From contig JALSMA010000078.1 in assembly GCA_026988015.1 (NCBI GenBank), forward strand, positions 1 to 64,000: DNA of 64,000 nucleotides, read 5' to 3'. The stretch's first letter is position 1, and every line of letters begins with the position of its first letter. This DNA comes from Desulfobulbaceae bacterium. Lineage in GTDB: Bacteria > Desulfobacterota > Desulfobulbia > Desulfobulbales > Desulfocapsaceae. The notes below the pieces were generated by a model, which had not been told where the DNA came from, made no database searches, and saw only the letters and a list, made by a program, of their open reading frames with translations. The position numbers and the translations under genes were made by a program. Of the stretch, positions 17,826-26,883 are shown piece by piece.

Positions 17826-17920
17826 ATGGGTGCGATAAACAGCAAAGATAATCGCTGTAACTGAGACGGCAGACAGTTTTGAACCTGCCAACAATAAATC
17901 ACCCTTGCGGAGAAACAGGT

Positions 17921-19000
17921 ATGAAGAATGTAACGAGGCGGCAATTCATTAAAAAAGGAACTCTATCACTCCTGGGCGCTGCAGTGGCTCTGAACAGCAG
18001 TAGCAAAGTCTTTGCTACCCCTTCAGCGATTCCTTTCAAGAACCTGCGATTTGCAGTCATATCAGACCCGCATGTGGACATCCGCGGAATCAATAAAATG
18101 AAGATGAGCGCACTCAGTGTGGAATGTCTGAAAAACAGTGTTGCCGATATTAACCGAGAACAAGGGCTGGCTTTTGTCATGGTGAACGGGGATCTACTTC
18201 TGGACGGAGAAATGGAAAACGCAGAGGTAGTTCGTAACATTCTCGGGGAGCTCACGGTTCCCACCTTTGTCATAAGTGGCAACCATGATTATGAACCGGC
18301 AAACCTGAAAAAACGCAGGGATGGTTTCACTTATCTTACTGCAGAAGGATTCAGGGAATATTTTTCGGAATATGGCTATCAAAACAGTGATCGACCCTAT
18401 TACGCTAAGCAGATCACACCTGGGATGCGCTTGATCACCCTGGATGCCTGCATGCCCCTTGAAAAGAAGAAATGGGGTGGCAGACTTGCTGAAGAACAGA
18501 TAAACTGGCTCGACAATCAGCTTGCAAGCCACAGAGATCAGGTAAACCTCATTTTCATGCACCATAATTTTATCCCGTGGAGCGTTGATGAATTACGCGG
18601 TGGTCCCAAGCAGTGGTTCTGTATTGATAATGCTGCAGAGGTCCGCGCCATTCTCGAAAAAAACAGCCAGGCCACACCCATTGCCTTCTCAGGACATCGC
18701 CACATAGGTTTACGCGCCAGGACGCTCAATGATGTGGAATACTTTGCCCTCCCTTCTCTAAATTCGCACCCCATGCGCTACTCCATATTCACAGTGTCCA
18801 ATGAGGAGATATCCTGGAAAACCCCCATGGTTACCATTGATGAGGCAACCCACGTCCAGGCTAGAGAAGCTCTGTTAAATGCAAAATGGTGGCGAGCCGA
18901 ACAATACCAGACACGATCATCTTTGAACGACATGGAGGTACTCAGCTTTTATGAGAACAACGACTACATTGTTGGAAACCTGCAACTGCTGCAGGGATAA
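17921..19000 (+). CDS. Tat-exported metallophosphoesterase
   Basis: A 359-residue calcineurin-like phosphoesterase. A twin-arginine signal TRRQFIKKGTLSLLGAAVA leads it out of the cytoplasm. The five metal-site blocks are present in order: SDPHVD, VNGDLLLDGE, SGNHDY, FMHHNF and SGHRHIG. The substrate, a phosphomonoester or phosphodiester, is not readable. ATG at 17921 follows GGAG with good spacing; an upstream in-frame Met would give 14 extra residues ahead of the Tat motif. A Pho-box-like site sits about 95 bases upstream, supporting regulation by phosphate. Confidence 0.88.
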   Translation: MKNVTRRQFIKKGTLSLLGAAVALNSSSKVFATPSAIPFKNLRFAVISDPHVDIRGINKMKMSALSVECLKNSVADINREQGLAFVMVNGDLLLDGEMENAEVVRNILGELTVPTFVISGNHDYEPANLKKRRDGFTYLTAEGFREYFSEYGYQNSDRPYYAKQITPGMRLITLDACMPLEKKKWGGRLAEEQINWLDNQLASHRDQVNLIFMHHNFIPWSVDELRGGPKQWFCIDNAAEVRAILEKNSQATPIAFSGHRHIGLRARTLNDVEYFALPSLNSHPMRYSIFTVSNEEISWKTPMVTIDEATHVQAREALLNAKWWRAEQYQTRSSLNDMEVLSFYENNDYIVGNLQLLQG

Positions 19001-19013
19001 AGGACAGACCGGA

Positions 19014-19046
19014 AGCCCTGCAATCCCTTTCAGCGGGATGCAGGCT
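19014..19046 (+). repeat. Imperfect hairpin downstream of the phosphoesterase gene
   Basis: AGCCCTGCAATCCC pairs with GGGATGCAGGCT with two single-base bulges and a 7-base loop. It begins 14 bases after the stop. No clear T run follows, so it may be an mRNA 3' stabiliser or a weak terminator. Confidence 0.4.
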
Positions 19047-19089
19047 CTCCGACCTGAGTGCCGGACAAAAACCAAGGTTGTCCTGCACC

Positions 19090-19653
19090 TTAAGCAAGTA
19101 TTGTATCAGACACCTTTTGGAGCAGCTCTGCCACAGGGGCATCTGTGTTAATCTCCATAACCTCTTCCTGTGCAGAGACCGGCTGAAATCGTTTTTTTTG
19201 TGCCTGGTAGATTTCCCAGGTTCCATCTGAAACCGCATCCGGATCAACAGCCCGTTTTTGCAGCCGCTCTTTAATCACATCCTCTGAGCAGAAGCAGTGC
19301 ACAAACTCCAATCGCACCCGACCCGAGAACGTCTTTCGCAGCAGTTCCCGTTCTGCCAGAGACTGATACGAACCATCAAGGACGACTACCGCCTGGGGAT
19401 CTTCCCTAAAATGCTTTTCGGCATGATCAATGAGAGTATCATAGGTGAGCCTGCTGAATTCCGGAGTGTAGATCCCCTGATCCACATCTTCCTGCTGCCC
19501 GGTTTCGGGACGCATGCCAGCAAGCTTCTTACGGATCCGGTCAGAATTATAGCAGGGCAACTTATATTGCTTCGCCCAGTGCGATGCCAGGTAACTCTTA
19601 CCAGTGGCAATCATACCAAAAAACACCAGTAACAGTTTTTCAGGTCGTCGCAT
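19090..19653 (-). CDS. P-loop AAA-type kinase-like protein (COG0645)
   Basis: 187 residues with a Walker A motif FFGMIATGKSYLA near the N-terminus (about residues 10-22), and later the conserved stretch VVVLDGSYQSLAERELL (Walker B-like Asp). The family is a small kinase or ATPase frequently fused C-terminal to an aminoglycoside-phosphotransferase-like domain. Here ATG at 19653 lies 14 bases inside the upstream gene, in another frame (the two genes overlap over 19640-19653), so the fusion is split into two coupled genes. Substrate unknown. Confidence 0.75.
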   Translation of the reverse strand: MRRPEKLLLVFFGMIATGKSYLASHWAKQYKLPCYNSDRIRKKLAGMRPETGQQEDVDQGIYTPEFSRLTYDTLIDHAEKHFREDPQAVVVLDGSYQSLAERELLRKTFSGRVRLEFVHCFCSEDVIKERLQKRAVDPDAVSDGTWEIYQAQKKRFQPVSAQEEVMEINTDAPVAELLQKVSDTILA

Positions 19654-20653
19654 ACCGCTCCGCCAGAAGGAAATGCTTCTTTGCCTGTTCGATGCAGGTA
19701 GCTTTGGTCTTTTCATCCACTGCCGGATCACTGGCTGTAAACAGGGCAATCTTTGCCCGCACATAAGTGCGATAACACTTGTAAAAATTTAACATTCCCA
19801 AAAGCCCACGATCTCCTGATTTTTCCACAAACTGCTCAACGAAGTAGTCTGAAAGTTCAGCCTGACCATGGAAATCAAGATCCATGGCCAGAAAGGCGAC
19901 ATCGGCCGCCACGTCAGTATAGCGAAAACGTTCATTAAACTCAATACAGTCAAAGATATAGACAGGATCAGAAAGACAGATATTACCGGAGTGCATGTCG
20001 CCGTGACAATCCCTGATCTTTCCGGCGTCAATGCGCTTTTGAAAGTGATCCTCATGGCCAAGGAACTCTTTCGAATAGCACACTATTTTCTCAAACTGAT
20101 TCCTCGTTACGGCACCGTTATCCACAAAGCTCTCAGTCTGTTCAAAATTCTCAAGGACATTAACTGCGACAGATTTTGCCCTGCCGAATTTTTTTATCTC
20201 GTCTCCACCAGCTGCTTCCTGATAAAAGGGAACCAGCTGATCGATAATCAGATCAAGGTGTTTTTTTTGAAGTTCTCCGGCAGCCATAACCCGACCCATC
20301 ATTCTGGACTCATCCATGCGCGCCATCCGGATTCCATACTCAACCACCTCTCCACTGCCGTTAAGACAAAATCCACCGCCATCTCTTGTTACCGTAACCA
20401 GTTCTTTGTATAGATCCGGACAGAGTCTGCGGTTCAGCTGTAACTCCTGCTCACAGTAATATTTTCTTTTATCAAGGGTGGAAAAATCAAGAAATCCAAA
20501 ATCCACAGGTTTTTTCCACTTGTACACAGAATCACCTGCAAGCAGAACAAAAGAGATATGGGTCTGGACCATACTGACATCAGTCGCAGGATGAGGATAA
20601 CTGCCAGACTGCTGCAGGTACTCAATATAGGCAGGGAGGATCACATCGCTCAT
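19640..20653 (-). CDS. Aminoglycoside-phosphotransferase-like protein (COG2187)
   Basis: 337 residues. The kinase-type catalytic loop is CHGDMHSGNICL and the metal-binding Asp is in YIFDCIEF, as in APH/choline-kinase folds. The N-terminus includes SYPHPATDVSMVQTHISFV and the KKPVDFGFLDFSTL block typical of COG2187. Many relatives continue into a P-loop kinase domain; here that domain is the next, overlapping gene. The phosphorylated substrate is unknown. It is a two-gene operon running convergent to the metallophosphoesterase. Confidence 0.82.
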   Translation of the reverse strand: MSDVILPAYIEYLQQSGSYPHPATDVSMVQTHISFVLLAGDSVYKWKKPVDFGFLDFSTLDKRKYYCEQELQLNRRLCPDLYKELVTVTRDGGGFCLNGSGEVVEYGIRMARMDESRMMGRVMAAGELQKKHLDLIIDQLVPFYQEAAGGDEIKKFGRAKSVAVNVLENFEQTESFVDNGAVTRNQFEKIVCYSKEFLGHEDHFQKRIDAGKIRDCHGDMHSGNICLSDPVYIFDCIEFNERFRYTDVAADVAFLAMDLDFHGQAELSDYFVEQFVEKSGDRGLLGMLNFYKCYRTYVRAKIALFTASDPAVDEKTKATCIEQAKKHFLLAERYATT

Positions 20654-20777
20654 ACAACAAACTCCTTAGAAAAATAATAAATACTATTGGTGGGAAAACT
20701 TTAGCTTCGTTTCCGATAATGATTATAGTGGCACTTTAAACTTTTAACCTTCAACTTTCCACTCTAAACTGGCAATT

Positions 20778-21569
20778 ATGAATCGGCACAGCATACAGGA
20801 ACTCTTACACGATGTACAGCAGGGAGACTGCTCGGTGGATCAGGCGCTGCATAAGCTGCGTCACCTTCCAGGGCAGTTCATCAAAGATGCCTGCATCGAC
20901 CACCACAGAAGCCTCAGAACCGGAATCCCTGAAGTAATCTACGGTGCGTCTAAAACCAGTGAACAGATAATCAACATCGCAAAGACCTTCCTCGAGCACC
21001 GCTCACTGTTCCTTGCCACTCGTGTCGTACCTGAAAAAGCTGACCATATCCTGAAAGTTCTGCCTCAACTCCGCTATCACCAGCAGGCGGCCATGCTCTC
21101 ATGCAATGTCCCTCAAGTTGATCCCGGCCACAGTCGCGGCACCATAGTCATCCTCTGCGCCGGAACTTCTGACATCCCTGTAGCAGAAGAGGCACGAATC
21201 ACAGCGGAAAGCCTTGGTAACCCTGTCACCACCCATTATGACGCAGGAGTCGCCGGCCTGCACCGTCTGTTCAAACGGCAGGAAGCCATCAGCAGTGCCA
21301 CCGTTATTATAGTGGTGGCCGGAATGGAAGGGGCCCTGCCTAGTGTTGTGAGCGGAATGTGCAGCTGTCCCGTGGTGGCGGTGCCGACTTCGGTGGGCTA
21401 CGGTACCAGCTTTAGCGGTATTGCCGCACTGCTCGGTATGCTGAACAGCTGTGCCCCGGGACTTGCCGTGGTAAATATTGACAACGGATTTGGAGCCGCC
21501 TGTCACGCATCAGCCATTAACAGAAAAAATCAGCCTGAAACCTTGCAAGATTCAGGCAGTACAGTATAA
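20778..21569 (+). CDS. larB: Nickel-pincer cofactor biosynthesis protein LarB
   Basis: A 263-residue protein of the LarB family, related to AIR carboxylase (PurE). It carboxylates nicotinic acid adenine dinucleotide in the first step to the nickel-pincer nucleotide of lactate racemase and related enzymes. The N-terminal leader, then GIPEVIYGASKT, ILCAGTSDIPVAEEARITAE, VVAGMEGALPSVVSG and VGYGTSFSGIAALLGMLNSC match the family. LarC and LarE genes are not in the window. The region upstream contains a GATAATGATTAT element at 20715-20726, similar to half of a Fur-type box. Confidence 0.93.
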   Translation: MNRHSIQELLHDVQQGDCSVDQALHKLRHLPGQFIKDACIDHHRSLRTGIPEVIYGASKTSEQIINIAKTFLEHRSLFLATRVVPEKADHILKVLPQLRYHQQAAMLSCNVPQVDPGHSRGTIVILCAGTSDIPVAEEARITAESLGNPVTTHYDAGVAGLHRLFKRQEAISSATVIIVVAGMEGALPSVVSGMCSCPVVAVPTSVGYGTSFSGIAALLGMLNSCAPGLAVVNIDNGFGAACHASAINRKNQPETLQDSGSTV

Positions 21570-21638
21570 TCTGTATGCTTTATCCAATTAGATCGTCATC
21601 AATAATCAACCAGTAGCCCTTTTATTCCAGGAACCTGA

Positions 21639-24215
21639 ATGAACACATCACTGAAGTTGAAAGTTTCCGCGCTGATCTTCTTTATTGCGCTCTCTATTAT
21701 CACTATTGTTCCCTCATTTTACAACTCCACCCCTGACTGGTGGGAGAAGTACATGGCCCCTGAAGGATTGCGCCTGGGACTTGATCTTCAGGGTGGTATG
21801 CATCTTGTCCTCAAGGTCAATCTTGATAAGGCTGAAGAGGACTCTCTTGAACTTGCCGCAAACGAGCTGAAGGACCTTTTGAGGGATGAGGGTATCAGTG
21901 CGGTCCGTACAAAATCAGATCCTGGAGTTGTTCTCTTTACCCTGCCAAATTCCGGTGCGGTCGAGACGGTCAACCGGGTGGTAAAAGACAGCTTTCCAGA
22001 AATTGATGTGCAAGTAGACGCCAAGGAAGGCTCTTTTCCAAAGATAACTGTGACTCTCAAGAGTTCTGAAATTGACTTCATCCGTACCCACGCCGTTGAG
22101 CAGTCCCTTGAGATCATCAGGAACAGGATTGATCAGTTTGGTGTAGCAGAACCTGTGATAATCCGCCAGGGTGAAGCTGAGATAGTGGTGCAGCTTCCGG
22201 GGGTGAAAGACCCGAAACGAGCCTTAAAACTCCTCGGGGACACCGCCCAGCTTGAATTTAAACGAGTGGCCGATGCTGCCGGGATCAATATCAGGGTGCT
22301 GGCAGAAGAAGCACGGACGGCTGGACAATGGGATGGAACCTGGACCAGCCATGAAGAACTCGCCAAGCTCAACAGGGCCCTGCAGAACAGACTGCCTGAA
22401 AACACCAGAATATATATTGAAAAAGACACTGACACCCAGACCGGCAAAGAGATCATTCGGCCCATTCTCCTGGACACCCAGATCCTGATGACAGGTGAGA
22501 TGGTCAAGAATGCTCAGGTTCGGATCTCCAATCAGTTTAATGAGCCATATGTCTCCTTGGACTTCACTTCCAAAGGTGGCAGAGTTTTTGCCAAACTCAC
22601 GGAGGAGAATGTGGGAAAACGGATGGCCATTGTACTCGACGACGTTGTCCGCTCAGCCCCTGTTATACGTGAAAAAATCCTGGGCGGTTCCGCCCAGATA
22701 AGCGGAAGCTTCACCCATGAGGATGCGGCAGATCTCGCCATTGTCCTGCGTGTTGGTGCACTCCCTGCTCCGGTTGATATTATCCAGAACATGACAGTCG
22801 GGGCAAGTCTCGGTCAGGATTCCATCACCAAGGGAATGACCGCAGGTGTCTTTGGCGCTCTTATTGTGCTGGTTTTCATGGGCATCTACTACAGACTCTC
22901 GGGTGTTATTGCCAACATAGCCCTTATCTTAAACATTCTTTTTCTCTTTACCGGCCTGGCCATCCTCAATGCAACCCTCACCCTGCCTGGTATTGCCGGT
23001 ATTATCCTCTCCATAGGAATGGCCGTTGATGCCAATGTACTCATTTTTGAAAGGATGCGGGAAGAATACAGTCTTGGAAAATCTGTAAAGTCCAGTGTTG
23101 ACGGTGGATTCAGCAAGGCGTTCTGGACCATTGTCGACTCCCAGGTTACAACTCTGATTACCGCCATGGCACTTTTTATGTTCGGTACCGGTCCAATCAA
23201 AGGATTTGCCATCACCTTGTCACTGGGAATTATTTTCAACCTGTTCACTGCCCTTTTCTGTTCACGCTTGATATTTGACACTCTTTACTCCTTCAGACTT
23301 ATGAAGAAGCTCAACTTCATGCAGTTTGTAAAAAAGCCCAACCTGAACTTTATGAAGATCAGAAATTTCACCTTTGCAATATCAGGAGTACTTGTAATAA
23401 TTGGCATGGTCGCCTTTATCCAGATTGCCAGAGGAAAAGCCAACATGGGCGTTGATTTCTCCGGTGGTTCCCTACTGCAGTACAAAGCATCCGCCGACTT
23501 TACCATGGACGAAGTCCGTACAGTCTTCGGTGACAATGATCTCAAGAATGCCAACCTTCAAGAGGTTGAAGGTGAGCATCGTCTGATTGTTAAAATCAAA
23601 AAATCGGAAGAAGTGGTGGGAGACCTCAGCGAGCAGATTACAAATCTACTTGCCACGAAGATGCCTGAAAAGGGCTTCACCCTTGAAAGCCAGTCTGAAA
23701 TCGGCTCTTCCGTCAGTGCGGTACTGAGAAACAAAGCAATACAGGCAATTTTCATATCTCTGCTTGGTGTTATCATCTATCTTGCGATGCGTTTTGATAT
23801 CCGTTTCGGCCTTGCTGCAGCCGTTGCAACGTTCCATGATGTAATCGTAGTACTCGGTATCTGCTGGCTCCTTGATGTCGAGATAACTCTTCTCATTGTC
23901 ACCGCCCTGCTTACTCTAGCTGGATATTCACTGAATGACTCCGTGGTCGTCTTTGACCGTATTCGTGAAAATATGCAGAAATCCGAAGACCACTCGCTCC
24001 TGCAGCAGATTAACCGCAGTATCAACGAGGTGATGGGGCGAACCTTTGTCACCTCACTGACAACCGCCATGACTCTTCTTGCTCTGTTTTTCTTTGGTGG
24101 TTCAGTAATTCACAACTTCTCCCTGGCTCTTCTCCTTGGAGTCCTGGTCGGTACCTATTCTTCAATCTTCATAGCCAGCCCCATACTCAGCCTGTGGCCT
24201 GCAAAGAAGAGCTGA
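21639..24215 (+). CDS. secDF: Fused protein-export membrane protein SecDF
   Basis: An 858-residue fusion of SecD (about residues 1-555) and SecF (about 560-858). They form a proton-driven motor that assists SecYEG in pulling proteins across the membrane. SecD features include GLDLQGGMHLVLKV near the N-terminus, a large periplasmic part and GMAVDANVLIFERMREE near residue 460. SecF begins with FMKIRNFTFAISG and includes GVDFSGGSLLQY, then SLNDSVVVFDRIRE near the end. In most relatives the two are separate genes; here no stop or frameshift separates them. YkgJ-type and HAD genes follow closely. Confidence 0.95.
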   Translation: MNTSLKLKVSALIFFIALSIITIVPSFYNSTPDWWEKYMAPEGLRLGLDLQGGMHLVLKVNLDKAEEDSLELAANELKDLLRDEGISAVRTKSDPGVVLFTLPNSGAVETVNRVVKDSFPEIDVQVDAKEGSFPKITVTLKSSEIDFIRTHAVEQSLEIIRNRIDQFGVAEPVIIRQGEAEIVVQLPGVKDPKRALKLLGDTAQLEFKRVADAAGINIRVLAEEARTAGQWDGTWTSHEELAKLNRALQNRLPENTRIYIEKDTDTQTGKEIIRPILLDTQILMTGEMVKNAQVRISNQFNEPYVSLDFTSKGGRVFAKLTEENVGKRMAIVLDDVVRSAPVIREKILGGSAQISGSFTHEDAADLAIVLRVGALPAPVDIIQNMTVGASLGQDSITKGMTAGVFGALIVLVFMGIYYRLSGVIANIALILNILFLFTGLAILNATLTLPGIAGIILSIGMAVDANVLIFERMREEYSLGKSVKSSVDGGFSKAFWTIVDSQVTTLITAMALFMFGTGPIKGFAITLSLGIIFNLFTALFCSRLIFDTLYSFRLMKKLNFMQFVKKPNLNFMKIRNFTFAISGVLVIIGMVAFIQIARGKANMGVDFSGGSLLQYKASADFTMDEVRTVFGDNDLKNANLQEVEGEHRLIVKIKKSEEVVGDLSEQITNLLATKMPEKGFTLESQSEIGSSVSAVLRNKAIQAIFISLLGVIIYLAMRFDIRFGLAAAVATFHDVIVVLGICWLLDVEITLLIVTALLTLAGYSLNDSVVVFDRIRENMQKSEDHSLLQQINRSINEVMGRTFVTSLTTAMTLLALFFFGGSVIHNFSLALLLGVLVGTYSSIFIASPILSLWPAKKS

Positions 24216-24219
24216 AACA

Positions 24220-24951
24220 ATGGAACAGGTACAACTTCCTAAAAATGTCAGCCGGATAGAGGAGAATGATCCGTTCCAATTCTCATGTCATCCGGCTGTC
24301 AGCTGTTTCACTGACTGCTGTCGTCAGCTGGAACTCGCTCTCACTCCGTACGATGTGCTGCGCTTGAAGCAGGAAACGCAACTTGAGTCGAACAGTTTTC
24401 TCAATAGATATGTAATTCGCGAACAGGAGGCAGAAGACGTTTTTCCACGGTTCTACCTCACCATGGTGGATGATGGTCAGGCATCCTGCGTCTTTGTGGC
24501 CAAAACTGGTTGCACAGTCTACCAAGGGCGCCCCGGCGCATGCAGAGCCTACCCCATGGGGAGAGCCGCCATTCGCCAGCAAGATCACTCCATGCAGGAA
24601 TTTTTTGTGCTGTTGCGGGAATCACACTGTAATGGTTTCCAAGAAAAAGAAGAGCAGACCGCACACAGGTACTGCGCTGACCAGGGCCTGCAGGACTACA
24701 ATTACCACAATGATATGGTAGCCACCCTGCTTCAGCACCAGAAAATTCGAAATGGAATGCAGCTCACTCAGGAACAGAGCGACTACTTTGTCCTGGCTCT
24801 TTACGATATTGATACATTCCGCAAGCAGTTGGATCTGGAGGAACTCCCCAGGCAGGAGAGCTACCAGGCTCAAAAAGAAGCCCTTAAAGAAGATGAGCAG
24901 CTACTCATCTTCGGGATTGAATGGCTCCAGCAGATACTTTTTCAACAATGA
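24220..24951 (+). CDS. YkgJ family cysteine-cluster protein
   Basis: 243 residues with a CxxxxxCxxxCC cysteine cluster near the N-terminus (SCHPAVSCFTDCCRQL) and later ACRAYPMG, the pattern of the YkgJ / putative zinc- or iron-chelating domain. A later Cys-rich stretch (SHCNGFQEKEE, YCADQG) may add ligands. Function unknown; family members are thought to bind Fe-S or zinc. It starts 4 bases after secDF and overlaps the HAD gene by four bases (ATGA), so the three are one operon. Confidence 0.85.
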   Translation: MEQVQLPKNVSRIEENDPFQFSCHPAVSCFTDCCRQLELALTPYDVLRLKQETQLESNSFLNRYVIREQEAEDVFPRFYLTMVDDGQASCVFVAKTGCTVYQGRPGACRAYPMGRAAIRQQDHSMQEFFVLLRESHCNGFQEKEEQTAHRYCADQGLQDYNYHNDMVATLLQHQKIRNGMQLTQEQSDYFVLALYDIDTFRKQLDLEELPRQESYQAQKEALKEDEQLLIFGIEWLQQILFQQ

Positions 24952-25586
24952 CTCTGAAACTCATAATTTTTGACTGCGACGGAGTGATGTTTGACTCCAA
25001 GTTTGCCAATAAGACTTATTACAATCACCTTTTGCAGCACTTTGGTCATCCTGTCATGGATGATAATGAACTGGAATACGTACACATCCATAATGTAAAC
25101 GAATCAGTTCACCATATCTTCCGGCACCATCCGGAACAGGATCTGGAAGATGTTACCCGGTTTCGTGAAGAGACAGGATATGCGCCCTTTTTGAAATACA
25201 TGAAGATGGAGGAGGATCTTATTGCGTTCCTCGATATCTGCAGGCCCCGCTACCAGCTGGCTGTTTCCACCAACCGTACCAATACCATGGAACCGATTCT
25301 TGAAATATTCAAGCTCAAGGACTATTTCGCCAAGGTGATGACAGCAGAAAATGCGAAAAGGCCCAAGCCCGCACCTGACGCACTGCTCGAGATTCTTGAC
25401 CACTGTGAATGCACTGTGGACGAAGCGATTTATATCGGGGACTCAATCATTGACAGAGAACACTCTGAAAGATGCGGGATGCGACTTATCGCCTTTAGAA
25501 ACAAAGCACTTGCTGCCGAATACCATGTCGACAGTTTTATGGAAATTCTACGGTTGCCACCCTTCCAGAAAACGCTCAGCAGGTAA
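24948..25586 (+). CDS. HAD-family hydrolase (phosphatase-like)
   Basis: 212 residues. HAD motif I is FDCDGVMFDSK (Asp-x-Asp nucleophile pair), motif II is VSTNRT, motif III is around KRPKPAPD and motif IV IYIGDSIIDRE. The layout resembles phosphoglycolate-phosphatase-type subfamily I enzymes with a helical cap after motif I. The true substrate is unknown. ATG at 24948 overlaps the YkgJ stop; a longer start inside that gene would not fit the motif I position. Confidence 0.88.
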   Translation: MTLKLIIFDCDGVMFDSKFANKTYYNHLLQHFGHPVMDDNELEYVHIHNVNESVHHIFRHHPEQDLEDVTRFREETGYAPFLKYMKMEEDLIAFLDICRPRYQLAVSTNRTNTMEPILEIFKLKDYFAKVMTAENAKRPKPAPDALLEILDHCECTVDEAIYIGDSIIDREHSERCGMRLIAFRNKALAAEYHVDSFMEILRLPPFQKTLSR

Positions 25587-25631
25587 CTGAAAATAACAGC
25601 CGATACAATCACCACAACTGTTGTTTCAATA

Positions 25632-26690
25632 TTATCCGTCCTCACCAGACTCATCAACCCGCTTGATTCCTTCCATTAACAGCATCATGAAGTCTCCGAT
25701 TTCAGCGGCCTTCATCTCTTCGGGTGAGAGTCCTGTAGTGAAAGTGTAGCGCCCCTCTTTCTCCTTGAGCATCGCAAAAATTGCGGCCTGATTGGAGTGT
25801 TTTCTGTATTGGGCATTAATCACACAGCCTTCCCGAAAAGAAACTTTGGCTTCACCTTGGGGAAGATCCATGGCAAGCACCCCGGTTTTTTGATTCATGT
25901 GAAATATCTGAAAGAGTTCTGCCGGAGGCATCTCGCGAATCCAGCCACTCATACAGGCATCAAAAGTATCAAAATGGCTGGCATTGGACTGCGTCAGGCG
26001 CTGCACAAGAATTTTGGCCATAAAGAGTTGCAGCTCTGGGATTCGATCGAGAAGTTTACTGAACGCATCACCTGAAACAGATAACACCTCAGAATCGGTG
26101 ACAGTTTTCACATCAGCCCCGGCTACATCACCACCAAGATAACTCATCTCACCACAAATGTCTCCCGGTCCCAGAGTTGCTATAATTAGAGAAGTATCAG
26201 ACACCACAATCTCACCGGACAGAATAAGATAGAGGTACAAACTGTTCTGGCCCTTGGTTATAAAGGTAGTATCTGCGGCAAATCGTTCTCTGCGAAAAGA
26301 ACGGATGACACTATGGAGATACGCATCAGGGAGTGCCTGAATAAGAGGAAAATCGCGAATCTCCGCAAGCAGCGCTACGGCATCGGCATCCAGAGGTGCT
26401 ACCACAGACGCTCCCTCCTGGCGGGCATCTGCTTCTGAGATACGATCGAACTTAATGAGCCCGGTACAACCGCTGCAGCTGTAGATTTTATCATCAGCTG
26501 CTTCCATGTCAGCACCGGAATCCAGAAGGCCGAAAAGAATATTGGTCATTTCTCGCACCAGTATCAGGCAGGTAGCCTTATTTTTCGGGCAGGAAAGAGC
26601 CTTGTCAGATAACGACAGGAGTTCACCTTTTTCATAAAGGGGGCAGTTGTTATCGACAGTTATCTTAAAATATAATTTTAAATTCTTCAT
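25632..26690 (-). CDS. Cyclic-nucleotide-domain / DUF4388 (PATAN) signalling protein
   Basis: A 352-residue protein of three parts. Residues 1-82 hold a Cys-rich module (Cys16, Cys34, Cys41 and CSGC at 72-75). Residues about 115-235 are a Crp-like cyclic-nucleotide-binding fold. The phosphate-binding cassette reads GEMSYLGGDVAGADVKTV and lacks the Arg of the usual RSA, so cyclic nucleotide binding is doubtful. Residues 250-345 resemble DUF4388/PATAN. There is no DNA-binding helix-turn-helix, so it is not a Crp-type activator. It is transcribed divergently from the E2-fold gene. Confidence 0.78.
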   Translation of the reverse strand: MKNLKLYFKITVDNNCPLYEKGELLSLSDKALSCPKNKATCLILVREMTNILFGLLDSGADMEAADDKIYSCSGCTGLIKFDRISEADARQEGASVVAPLDADAVALLAEIRDFPLIQALPDAYLHSVIRSFRRERFAADTTFITKGQNSLYLYLILSGEIVVSDTSLIIATLGPGDICGEMSYLGGDVAGADVKTVTDSEVLSVSGDAFSKLLDRIPELQLFMAKILVQRLTQSNASHFDTFDACMSGWIREMPPAELFQIFHMNQKTGVLAMDLPQGEAKVSFREGCVINAQYRKHSNQAAIFAMLKEKEGRYTFTTGLSPEEMKAAEIGDFMMLLMEGIKRVDESGEDG

Positions 26691-26764
26691 CGTTCTTCAC
26701 GTTACCATACCAGCACTATCTTGATGACAAAAAAATATTTTTTTTATTAATGTAACAAATATTT

Positions 26765-26792
26765 TTGTTTTACCAGAAGTTACTGCTATACT
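26765..26792 (+). promoter_or_regulatory. Predicted promoter of the E2-fold gene, with overlapping inverted repeat
   Basis: TTGTTT (26765-26770) and TATACT (26787-26792) with a 16-base spacer form a plausible sigma-70 promoter about 90 bases before the gene. An inverted repeat AACAAA / TTTGTT (26754-26769) overlaps the -35 box and could be an operator. Confidence 0.45.
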
Positions 26793-26883
26793 TGCAATAT
26801 CTATCGTCTTTAATATACTAGAATACTAATGATTCGTGAACGAACACGCTCACTCGCTCTCTCCTTACAGGCTTCATTCTGCT

